Positions 1-7,148 of a stretch of DNA of 14,642 nt are shown here, in pieces. Both the position numbers and the translations under genes were made by a program. The stretch's first letter is position 1, and each line of letters opens with the position of its first letter. The DNA comes from Helicobacteraceae bacterium (GTDB lineage Bacteria; Campylobacterota; Campylobacteria; Campylobacterales; Sulfurimonadaceae): positions 1-14,642 of the forward strand of contig JALWNV010000186.1 of NCBI GenBank assembly GCA_027083665.1, in the 5' to 3' direction. The notes under the pieces are model-generated. The model saw only the letters and a list, made by a program, of their open reading frames with translations. It was not told the DNA's origin and did not search any database.

Positions 1-1
1 G

Positions 2-1063
2 ATCAGCGAACCGAAACTCGACAATTTCTGGATAAAACGTCTCAATCAAAAAGCGGAGCGGGGAGCGGACAGCGACGGCTATATCACGCAGACGTACCGC
101 TATCTGCTGTTCGCGCAGCAAAGCGGCGACTTGAAGATCCCCGCCATCTACGCGCAGATCGGGACGCGGGTGCAGACGCGCCGCAGCGATATGTTCGGTG
201 ATGTATTTTTCAACGATCCTTTTTTCGGCGGCGGACGGATGCAGTACAGGAAGGTCTACTCCAACCCCGCCGTACTGCATGTGAAGCCGCTGCCGCAGGG
301 ACTCGAGGTCTACGGCGACTTCACCCTGCACGCCGAGGTGGACAAGACGAAAGTGCACGCGAACAAACCGGTCAACCTGCATATCCATATCGAAGGTCAC
401 GGCAACGTCGAGGATATCCCGAAGTTCGATCCGCAGATCGACAATGCCGTCGTCTACGCCAACGACCCGGTAACCAAAGGCTATTTGCAAAACGGACGCT
501 ATTACGGTACGTTCGACCAGACAATCGCGATCATTCCCGACCGCAATATCACCGTTGCGCCGATGGAATTTCGTTACTTTGACAGCAAAACGGAAACGGT
601 CGTGACCAAAACGACCCCGCCGTTTTCCATCGAGGTGACCGGTGCGGTGTCGCAGCCCTCCGCCCCGGTCGTGCAGGGAGGCTCGCCCGTCGAAAGCGCC
701 CCGGCATCGACACCGAAAGCGGCCGCAACCGGGGGCGGGGTCAACCTTTATGAAGCACTGGGCATCTTCGCGGCCGGTTTCGCCGCCGGCGCGCTCTCGC
801 TGTGGCTTTTGGGCCTGTGGCGTCGCGAACGCCCGGTAAAAGCGGCCAAAGAGACGCCGATGGCCAAAAAAATCAAAGCCGCCGGAGACGACCGGGCACT
901 ATTTGAGTTGTTGCTGCCGCTCAAAGGCAGTTCTCCGGCCGTCGACGAGGCTCTTGAGAAGCTCGAAGGCAACCTCTACCGCGGTGCGAAGAATGTCATC
1001 GACCGCAAAGCGCTTGCCGCACACTTCGACGGACGGGAAACTGTACCTGTCGAGCTTATCTGA
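2..1063 (+). CDS. batD: BatD-like aerotolerance protein, 5' end missing
   Basis: An open frame runs from the first bases of the window without a stop, so the gene starts outside; the TTG at 131 is internal. About 353 residues are visible. The visible start has a Gly-x-Leu-Lys-Ile-Pro-Ala element typical of BatD, followed by a DPFFGG stretch (from about 215) and a VKPLP segment. These are hallmarks of the BatD/'oxygen tolerance' family of periplasmic, membrane-anchored proteins with Ig-like repeats. A Pro/Ala/Ser/Gly-rich linker leads to one membrane helix (about 749-821; LYEALGIFAAGF then LSLWLLGLW) and a cytoplasmic tail of about 80 residues rich in Lys and Glu. Bat proteins normally sit in batABCDE operons with an MoxR ATPase and act in envelope stress or aerotolerance; the partners would lie upstream, outside the window. 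The family call is firm; the exact role is inferred. Confidence 0.82.
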   Translation: MSEPKLDNFWIKRLNQKAERGADSDGYITQTYRYLLFAQQSGDLKIPAIYAQIGTRVQTRRSDMFGDVFFNDPFFGGGRMQYRKVYSNPAVLHVKPLPQGLEVYGDFTLHAEVDKTKVHANKPVNLHIHIEGHGNVEDIPKFDPQIDNAVVYANDPVTKGYLQNGRYYGTFDQTIAIIPDRNITVAPMEFRYFDSKTETVVTKTTPPFSIEVTGAVSQPSAPVVQGGSPVESAPASTPKAAATGGGVNLYEALGIFAAGFAAGALSLWLLGLWRRERPVKAAKETPMAKKIKAAGDDRALFELLLPLKGSSPAVDEALEKLEGNLYRGAKNVIDRKALAAHFDGRETVPVELI

Positions 1064-1082
1064 GTCGTGAAGACTAAACCCT

Positions 1083-1109
1083 GTTGCAAAAACTGTAGTG
1101 TTTTGTAAC
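1083..1109 (+). terminator. AT-rich hairpin after batD-like gene
   Basis: An inverted repeat starts 19 bases after the batD-like stop: GTTGCAAAA pairs with TTTTGTAAC (one G-T wobble), and two more pairs form if one G is bulged, leaving a TGTA loop. It has no T-run after it, so it is a weak intrinsic terminator candidate and could instead be an operator or mRNA 3'-end structure. Confidence 0.3.
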
Positions 1110-1244
1110 ATCGGGCGTATCGCAAAGATGTGATTGCTTTATCAGCAAAAACAAAAAATAAAATTCTTGAAAGCGCCTATGAAGAGCATTCAGTGCGGTC
1201 TGATCTTCAAAGGTGCTATCTATATAAAAATTCAAGGATTGACA

Positions 1245-2210
1245 ATGAAATTAAGCATAGGTTTGAGTGTGCTGCTGCTTGGCGGCGCCATCGTTATGGG
1301 CGGCTGCGGCGGCGGTTCGGGCAGTGACGATTCCGGTACAGCCGGCAACAGCAGCAGTGTCAGCAGCAACATCAGTTCAAGCGGCAACAGCAGCTCCGTC
1401 AGTTCCGAAAACGGCGGATCGTCCTCCTCTTCCGAAGCGGCGGCTCCCGAATTTACCGCGGGTATGCTCGCCGGCAAGACATTTTACACTTACGGACTCG
1501 AGAACGGAGGTCAGGGAACCGAAAACCGGGCGGTTGTCACGTTCAATGCGGATGCGTCCGGAATGAACGTCCACAATCATGCCGATGCTCAGGATACCTT
1601 TTCCGTCGACGGAAACAACACCATCATTGACGGCAAAATGCACTGGAGTGTCCCGGGGATGACACCGACGACCATCACTGCCGTCAAACAGCTTGACGAC
1701 GGATCGTTCATCGTATCGATTATCGACCCGGATCATTTCGATCCCTATCCGCAGCTTTTTTCGACCACCGAGCTGAGCGACAAAGGGCAGGCGGTTTTCA
1801 CAGCGTATCTGGCGGAACAGACCCTTTCGAAAGATGAAATCACTGCCAATCCTTGGTACAACATCGACTGGATGAGCGCCGACAATGCCGTTCAGTGTCA
1901 AGCGCTTTTTACGTTTAATGCCGACAATACAATCGACGCAAGCTATATGGACGATAACGGGCAGCTTCAGTCCCTGCAGAACATTGCCGCCTATGTTGTC
2001 AGCGGCAACCGTCTGGAATATGACGGGCATGACAGTGAAGGGCAGGCACGTCAGATTTCGCTGCAGCCCGTTCTCAAAGACAGTGCCCATATCATCTGGA
2101 CCGACTCGACGGCGTATTTCAAAAACCGTGCCGATGCCGAGGCATTTCTCAACTACATCGACCCGGACAATGTCGAGAACTGCATGAAGGCCTTTCCGCC
2201 GCAGCCGTGA
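1245..2210 (+). CDS. Ser-rich secreted lipoprotein, unknown function
   Basis: The protein has 321 residues. I chose the ATG at 1245 because AAGGA lies 6 bases before it and the protein then opens with a lipoprotein signal peptide (MKLSIGLSVLLLGG, lipobox ending at Cys21). Upstream TTG/ATG options would put extra hydrophilic residues in front of the signal. After Cys21 comes a Gly run and a low-complexity Ser/Asn/Gly linker (about 22-66) containing GNSSSVSS twice (34-41 and 47-54). The folded part is beta-rich and seems to hold two related halves, each with an F-N-A-D turn (TFNADASG near 99-106; FTFNADNT near 222-229), like small lipocalin-type hairpins. The gene is followed by a convergent ABC gene and looks monocistronic. 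I do not recognise a named family. Likely exported and lipid-anchored at the outer membrane. Confidence 0.8.
   Translation: MKLSIGLSVLLLGGAIVMGGCGGGSGSDDSGTAGNSSSVSSNISSSGNSSSVSSENGGSSSSSEAAAPEFTAGMLAGKTFYTYGLENGGQGTENRAVVTFNADASGMNVHNHADAQDTFSVDGNNTIIDGKMHWSVPGMTPTTITAVKQLDDGSFIVSIIDPDHFDPYPQLFSTTELSDKGQAVFTAYLAEQTLSKDEITANPWYNIDWMSADNAVQCQALFTFNADNTIDASYMDDNGQLQSLQNIAAYVVSGNRLEYDGHDSEGQARQISLQPVLKDSAHIIWTDSTAYFKNRADAEAFLNYIDPDNVENCMKAFPPQP
1344..1406 (+). repeat. Two-copy 24-bp repeat coding GNSSSVSS
   Basis: Two 24-base copies begin at 1344 and 1383 (39-base period). Both encode GNSSSVSS in the lipoprotein linker and differ mainly by synonymous serine codons (AGC/AGT against TCC/AGT). That codon drift suggests selection on the peptide or an old duplication rather than recent slippage. 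Confidence 0.6.
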
Positions 2211-2226
2211 CCTTCCGCCGCACTTT

Positions 2227-2242
2227 CATCTCTTTTGAGATG
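2227..2242. repeat. Small perfect hairpin between convergent genes
   Basis: CATCTC-TTTT-GAGATG forms a perfect 6-bp stem with a 4-base loop, 17 bases after the lipoprotein stop and before the convergent ATPase gene. No T-run follows on either strand, so terminator function is only possible. The remaining 2243-2363 holds no ORF or promoter that I can support. Confidence 0.3.
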
Positions 2243-2363
2243 GGAGGAGAGGTTGAGGATATCGTGAACAAGGTCAAGGTTGACGTTATCGTTTACACAA
2301 CAGCGTCCGGGACTGTCGTACCGATGGCACGATACAAGTGATCTGAAATAAATGTTTCCGGAC

Positions 2364-3047
2364 TCAGGAACGTTCAGAAACAGAACGTATCCTGCCGTCT
2401 TTCATAGGGATGATTTCATCCGCAATCGCTTCGACATCCGGGTCGTGGGTGGCGATCAGGATGGTCTTGTTCTCGTTGCGGACATACTCTTTCATATAGT
2501 CGAGAATCATTGCACCGGTTTTCGAGTCGACATTGCCGGTGGGTTCATCCGCCAGAACAAGGTCCGGGGCATTGGCGAAGGCGCGGGCGATCGCGGCCCG
2601 CTGTCTTTCGCCGCCGGAGACGTTTTCGGCAAACATATCTTTTTTGTGTTGCAAACCGACCGTTTCCAGCAGTGCAGCCGAGCGCGCCCGCTTTTCGTGT
2701 ACCGGGACTGTTCCGGACCACTGAAGGGCCGACTCGACGTTTTCTTGCAGGGTCAATGTCGGTATCAGGTAGTGAAACTGGAAAACGAAGCCCAGGAATT
2801 CCCGGCGAAACTTCGGCCATGAACGGATATCCTCCGGCGCCTTTCCCGCATAGCGGATGCTGCCGCCGTCACGGTTTTCAAGATTGCCGATACAGTGCAG
2901 CAATGTCGTTTTGCCGCAGCCGGAAGGGCCGACCAGTGCGTATATTTTTCCTCGCTCAAGCGTCAAGGAGACATGATCGACCGCGGGAGTGAGTCCCCGG
3001 TCGAAATACCTGCTCAGCCCCCGAACTTCCAGTATCGTGTCATTCAT
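2364..3047 (-). CDS. ABC transporter ATPase, LolD/MacB type
   Basis: The protein has 227 residues, the usual length for a stand-alone LolD-type ATPase. All nucleotide-binding motifs are present: Walker A GPSGCGKT (40-47), Q-loop Gln90 within FVFQFHYLIP (the FQFH-LIP form is LolD-like), signature SGGERQR (144-150), Walker B LVLADEP (163-169) and H-loop His201. It should power the neighbouring FtsX-type permease: the permease stop lies inside this gene's start (8-base overlap), indicating translational coupling. LolD works with LolC/E to release lipoproteins, and MacB-like systems export peptides or act mechanically on the envelope. Only one permease gene and no adaptor protein are present, so substrate is unassigned. 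Last gene of the minus-strand block. Confidence 0.9.
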   Translation of the reverse strand: MNDTILEVRGLSRYFDRGLTPAVDHVSLTLERGKIYALVGPSGCGKTTLLHCIGNLENRDGGSIRYAGKAPEDIRSWPKFRREFLGFVFQFHYLIPTLTLQENVESALQWSGTVPVHEKRARSAALLETVGLQHKKDMFAENVSGGERQRAAIARAFANAPDLVLADEPTGNVDSKTGAMILDYMKEYVRNENKTILIATHDPDVEAIADEIIPMKDGRIRSVSERS

Positions 3048-4155
3048 GTCGCAATGCCTTCGAGATATTCATCCGAAAGATATAGATCATGGGAGCAAGG
3101 ACACCGGCAAGCCCGACGAAAAGCGCCATCGCCGCGACTTTGTACAGGACATCCGGCGCAATCGAATCGGGAATGTAGACAGACAATGATGTAGCGTGCC
3201 TGAACAGCCACAGCAGCGGTTTGGCCAATGCCGCCCCTCCCAATGCGGCCGAAACCGAGAGTATCATCGATTCCGTTAAAAAAATAGAGACGATCATGCT
3301 TTTGGGCCAACCGATCGCGGAGAGGATGCCTATCTCTTTTGTCCGCTGTATCGTGGTAATCAACAAGCTATTGAGAATGGCGATGGCCGCTGTCGCGAAA
3401 ACCAGCCAGGAGATCATCAGTGTCATTGCGGAGATATCGCGCAGTGTCGTCATGGAGCCGCCGACCGTTTCCGTCTTCAGGATAACCAGTTCCGGATAGC
3501 GGCGGCGCAAAACAGTGATTTCGGCATCGACGCTCCTGTTGTCGTGTACATTGGCCAGAAGCATACTGATACTTTTTTTTGAAGGACTCAGCTCGATCGC
3601 TTTTTCAAGATCCGTCAAAACAGCACTGTTAAGCAGTGTGAAAAAGGAGGAATAGGTTCCGCTGATCTTCAAACGGGGGCCGCCGTTCAGCGCTACGCTC
3701 TTTCCGACTCCGCGACGCAGGATATTGATGGCGTTATTGCCGATCATGATCTCGGAGCTTCCCTTTTTAAACACACGGCCTTTTTGCAGCAGGATTCCGA
3801 ATGTGGCCGCAAATACAGGATAATTGCTGACGCCGATAATCCAGAGGCCGTTGCCGTTTCTGCTGGACTGGATAACGGATACGGCATCGACATCTTTCAA
3901 CCCTTCTTCGCGTTGCATCTGTCTGTATGCATCGATATCGATATGCGAACCCAGCGGTGAATTCGCATAACGCGACTGCACGACGATATCGTAATGCATC
4001 AGCGCACGGGCGAACTGCCCGGTCAGCATCCCCGAGACCGTATGCAAGATGACAAACAGCAGCACCATCGATCCGATGATAAACACACTCAAAAGTGAAC
4101 GCAGCATATTCCGACGGATGTTTCGTAGCGCGTTCAAAAAGATCAATTTCAGCAT
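3040..4155 (-). CDS. ABC permease, FtsX/MacB-LolC family
   Basis: The protein has 371 residues from the ATG at 4155, giving MLKLIFLNALRNIRRN, the typical FtsX-type beginning; AAAGAG lies 7 bases before it. A TTG at 4176 would add seven residues and is less likely. The topology is classic: one helix near 19-41, a large extracytoplasmic MacB-PCD-like domain (about 42-240), then three helices (about 243-268, 288-315, 337-360). The cytoplasmic RTKEIGILSAIGW motif (271-283) is the coupling region that contacts the ATPase. The ATPase gene overlaps its end. It lies 75 bases after phoD; that gap has an A-rich stretch with TAAAAT on the minus strand, so a separate promoter is possible. Likely mechanotransmission or lipoprotein/peptide handling; the substrate is not visible. 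Confidence 0.88.
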   Translation of the reverse strand: MLKLIFLNALRNIRRNMLRSLLSVFIIGSMVLLFVILHTVSGMLTGQFARALMHYDIVVQSRYANSPLGSHIDIDAYRQMQREEGLKDVDAVSVIQSSRNGNGLWIIGVSNYPVFAATFGILLQKGRVFKKGSSEIMIGNNAINILRRGVGKSVALNGGPRLKISGTYSSFFTLLNSAVLTDLEKAIELSPSKKSISMLLANVHDNRSVDAEITVLRRRYPELVILKTETVGGSMTTLRDISAMTLMISWLVFATAAIAILNSLLITTIQRTKEIGILSAIGWPKSMIVSIFLTESMILSVSAALGGAALAKPLLWLFRHATSLSVYIPDSIAPDVLYKVAAMALFVGLAGVLAPMIYIFRMNISKALRHE

Positions 4156-4230
4156 AGGGACACTCTTTGTTGTCAATTTCCGCCGGTATCGGGCAGGGAA
4201 GACGGTGATTTTATCTCTTTTTTTCTTTGC

Positions 4231-5982
4231 TCAGCTTGCGGCGAATGCCAGTGTTTTGCAGCGGGCATCCAGCCTTTCGTACCGATCCGAATCGATCGAA
4301 TCGACATAGATCCAGTGAATATCGGCCCTGTCCTGTGAGAATTCGGCGATCACAAGCCCCCGGTCGGAGAGATTGTCGTAAACCGTCTCCGGATTGAACA
4401 TCCGGACTCCCTGTTCCATCCGGTCAATCCGCGCCCGGTCCGTCAGGCCGAGATAGGACTCAATTCCCGGCGACGAGACCGAAGGGACACCGATTTCAAC
4501 GGCAACCCGGTCACCGCCGTCATCGTGCAGGAGATTGCACCAGGCATTGTGGGAATCCCCCGAAAAAATCATACAGTTCTTTCGGCCGAGCAAAAGAGCG
4601 TAAAGCCGTTCCCTTTCCCCGGGATAGCCGTCCCAGGCATCGAGGTTGTAGGGGACGGTGTCTTGCAGCCGCGCTTTCTCCTCCTCTGTCAAAGAGGGGT
4701 CGTGCAGCACCTGCTTTTTTTTGATGGAAGCCAGTTCATTGGCGATCTGTTCCGCCTCTGTGATCAGCGCTTCTTTCTCGTCATCAGACAGATCCCCATC
4801 CATCAGCTGCATCAATATGGCAGCCAGCGCCACCGGCAGTTCCAGCTTTTCGACGATCACCTGCTGAGCGATGACCGTCCATCTGCTCTTTGCATTTTGG
4901 AGGGAGTCGTTCAGCCAGTTCCACTGGGCATCGCTCATCAGTTTTCCTTGTTTCGAAGCAAGTGTTTTCCGGAACGCTTCTGAATCGTTCAAATCTTCGG
5001 CACTCAGGCCGGCCTGCTTGCTGCGGCCCTCGTGCCGGGTGTCGAGCATATGCAGCGACAGAAGATCCCCGAATTCGAATGCACGGTAGATTGTCGCCTT
5101 GCCGTCTCTTGGCACCGGACGAATCGGCAGCCACTCGAAATAGGCCTGCATGGCGTTTCGTTTTCGCTTGCTATAGTCGCCTTCCGCCGTTTCCGAATGA
5201 TTTTCCGCCCCGTCTGTCCAGGCATTATCCGCGATTTCATGATCGTCCCAAATGCAGATAAAAGGAAACAGCCGATGCAGTGTCCTCAGCATTGGGTCGC
5301 AGCGGTACAGCGCATACCGTTTCCGATAATCAGAAAGGCTCAGAAGCTCGCTGTCATTGTCTTCGGGCAGCACCCTCCCGATCGCTTCGGCCCGTTCTGT
5401 GGCGTAGGCGGGTTTCCCGTCCGCATCGACCATGCCGTACTCGTAAATATAATCGCCCAGATGGATCACCGCGTCAAGATCGTCGAACCGGGCCGCATAA
5501 TCGTAGGCGTTAAAATATCCGTTCGTATAATTTGCACATGAAAAGAAAGCGAGTTTGACGGTTTCAGCTTTCACCGGCAGGGTTCTTGTCCGGCCTGTTT
5601 CAGAATAGCTTTCATGAACACGGAAACGGTAAAAATACGTTTTGCCCGCTTCCAGGCCCCCGACTTCCGCATGCACCGTAAAATCATGACTTCTATCGGT
5701 CTGTACGCTTCCCTTGCGTACAAGATGACGAAAATCCTCGTCCTTCGCTATTTCGTACATTACTTCGACCGCCGAGGCCGTATCATCGTCTCGTGCCGTA
5801 TAGCGTGTCCAGAGGACGACACTCTCTTTTGTAGGATCCCCGCTGGCGACACCATCTCTGAAATAGCGGTGCCTGCTTTCCGCATTCTCCTTCTCCCCGC
5901 ATCCGGATAAACCGGCACCGGAGATCAGTGCGGCACAGGCAGCCGAACCGTATGCCAAAAACGCTCTGCGATCTATCGGCAC
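4231..5982 (-). CDS. phoD: PhoD-family alkaline phosphatase/phosphodiesterase, lipoprotein
   Basis: The protein has 583 residues with a GTG start five bases after the upstream lipoprotein stop and no clear Shine-Dalgarno, so translation is probably coupled. The N-terminus has a twin-arginine-like DRRAFL followed by a hydrophobic stretch and a lipobox ending at Cys28, so it is probably Tat-exported and lipid-anchored. The PhoD N-terminal Ig-like domain covers about 40-140 (FRDGVASGDP, VVLWTRY). The metallophosphatase domain follows, with SCANY (148-152), GDYIYEYG (176-183), WDDHE (245-249) and GDSHNAW (475-481), matching the PhoD metal and phosphate ligands. A charged helical insertion (about 396-442) interrupts the catalytic domain. 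PhoD enzymes release phosphate from phosphodiesters and teichoic or nucleotide esters using Ca and Fe. No Pho box is evident. Family is firm; natural substrate unknown. Confidence 0.92.
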   Translation of the reverse strand: MPIDRRAFLAYGSAACAALISGAGLSGCGEKENAESRHRYFRDGVASGDPTKESVVLWTRYTARDDDTASAVEVMYEIAKDEDFRHLVRKGSVQTDRSHDFTVHAEVGGLEAGKTYFYRFRVHESYSETGRTRTLPVKAETVKLAFFSCANYTNGYFNAYDYAARFDDLDAVIHLGDYIYEYGMVDADGKPAYATERAEAIGRVLPEDNDSELLSLSDYRKRYALYRCDPMLRTLHRLFPFICIWDDHEIADNAWTDGAENHSETAEGDYSKRKRNAMQAYFEWLPIRPVPRDGKATIYRAFEFGDLLSLHMLDTRHEGRSKQAGLSAEDLNDSEAFRKTLASKQGKLMSDAQWNWLNDSLQNAKSRWTVIAQQVIVEKLELPVALAAILMQLMDGDLSDDEKEALITEAEQIANELASIKKKQVLHDPSLTEEEKARLQDTVPYNLDAWDGYPGERERLYALLLGRKNCMIFSGDSHNAWCNLLHDDGGDRVAVEIGVPSVSSPGIESYLGLTDRARIDRMEQGVRMFNPETVYDNLSDRGLVIAEFSQDRADIHWIYVDSIDSDRYERLDARCKTLAFAAS

Positions 5983-5987
5983 TGCTG

Positions 5988-7004
5988 CTATTTGGTCAAA
6001 ACCGGGCAGTTTAGCTCGGATACGAGTGTTTTTTGCCCGTTGGCATTTTTGGTATAGATTTTGACATTGCTTCCGACAATCTCGAGCGTCCCCTTGGTCC
6101 CGTCGGTCGCTTCCAGTTCCACGCTGCCGGTCATGTTCGTCACCAGAGGAATATTGCCGAGGCCGTCTTCTTTTGAAATGGTGATCATCGTACTTTCCTG
6201 CGTCACCTGCAGTGTACCGACATCCGCATCGTTGTAGACCGCGGTCAGGTTCGCCAGCTGATCGGCCATCCCGAAAGCATCCGCTTTTACATTCGTGACC
6301 GAATACTCTTTGTTCTTGTCCGTATCGGTCAGTTTTATCGCATCGACGGTCAATCGGTTCGGCTGCATCAATTCGGTACTGTAGACAAGATTAAACCCTT
6401 TGAGCTCGATACTGTAGTGTTCGGCGCTTCCAACTCCCCGGCTCGTATCGTTGACTGTTGCCGCTACCGCGCCGTTTGTCTGTGCGGTCGTATTGCTGAC
6501 GACCGGACCGTAATCGCTCGGTTTTCCATGATCAATCTTCTCGGCTTCTCCGTCGAGCGTGACATCCTTGCCGTTGTAGATATTCTCAAAAGCGTTCATG
6601 CTGTACGTGTAGCGAGTGGTCCCGTTTTCGTGCTTCGTATGGACGTCCATAGAGCCGCCCAGGACACCGTAATAAGTATTGTCAAACTCATATTCACGTC
6701 CGGCAGCAGGGAAAGGGTTTGCCGAACTGTTCGATCCCCCCGACGAATAACCGGCCTGAGAGCTGCTGTTTCCTCCCGTGCTCGAGCCGGCGGCACTGCC
6801 GGGGTTGGTCATGCCCCCGCTTACCAGGGTGCACATTCCGTTGTTTACGACTCTTCCCGCCACCGTTTTGATGGCCGCTTCATCGATTGTCGACTGGACC
6901 GTCGGTGCGGACGAACCTCCGCCGCCTCCCCCGCCGCATCCTATGACGACTGCCGCTACGATACTTCCGAACAGAATCGTTCCGCTTATTTTATATTGTT
7001 TCAT
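5988..7004 (-). CDS. Gly/Ser-rich lipoprotein, unknown function
   Basis: The protein has 338 residues from the ATG at 7004, which has AAGGA 6 bases upstream (GAAAGGATACAAG); the in-frame codons upstream would place 11 charged residues before the signal peptide. The signal peptide ends in a lipobox VVIGC with Cys23, followed by seven glycines. A Gly/Ser/Asn-rich flexible linker spans about 63-98. The rest (100-338) is beta-strand-like, rich in Thr, Asn and Asp, with no catalytic motif I recognise. Two further cysteines (58 and 333) could form a disulfide. It is the first gene of the block with phoD (5-base gap), so the product may be an outer-surface partner of the phosphatase, but that is context only. 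It shares style, not sequence, with the lipoprotein at 1245-2210. Confidence 0.8.
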   Translation of the reverse strand: MKQYKISGTILFGSIVAAVVIGCGGGGGGGSSAPTVQSTIDEAAIKTVAGRVVNNGMCTLVSGGMTNPGSAAGSSTGGNSSSQAGYSSGGSNSSANPFPAAGREYEFDNTYYGVLGGSMDVHTKHENGTTRYTYSMNAFENIYNGKDVTLDGEAEKIDHGKPSDYGPVVSNTTAQTNGAVAATVNDTSRGVGSAEHYSIELKGFNLVYSTELMQPNRLTVDAIKLTDTDKNKEYSVTNVKADAFGMADQLANLTAVYNDADVGTLQVTQESTMITISKEDGLGNIPLVTNMTGSVELEATDGTKGTLEIVGSNVKIYTKNANGQKTLVSELNCPVLTK

Positions 7005-7029
7005 CTTGTATCCTTTCACTCTATAACCT

Positions 7030-7035
7030 ATTATC
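7030..7035 (-). promoter_or_regulatory. Candidate -10 for lipoprotein-phoD block
   Basis: GATAAT on the minus strand lies 25 bases before the lipoprotein ATG, leaving a leader of about 18 bases that includes the AAGGA. No -35 is visible. The rest of the gap up to 7148 holds no clear terminator for mscS, only a weak CCC-GGAA-GGG structure. Confidence 0.3.
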
Positions 7036-7148
7036 ACTCCTAAACACTTACATTAGGATAAAAGCTTCAGAGTAGGAAAAGATTTTCTCTGCGCGGCCCG
7101 GAAGGGTAGTGCGGTTTTTGATACGCTGACAATATCCGGATCGATACT

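Noticed and set aside
131..1063. Treating the TTG at 131 as the start of the batD-like gene
   Set aside because: The frame is open upstream to the window edge and the upstream residues continue the BatD pattern, so the gene is truncated by the window.
1344..1406. Serine-codon repeat as a CRISPR or phase-variable tract
   Set aside because: There are only two coding copies with synonymous differences, inside a lipoprotein linker, with no spacer logic or homopolymer run.
1377..2090. A 237-residue minus-strand frame opposite the Ser-rich lipoprotein
   Set aside because: The plus strand has a lipoprotein signal and Shine-Dalgarno; the antisense product shows no family features.
2364..4155. Calling the ABC pair MacB or LolCDE outright
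   Set aside because: MacB is a fused ATPase-permease and needs MacA, and LolCDE normally has two permeases; neither partner is visible, so only a family-level call is justified.
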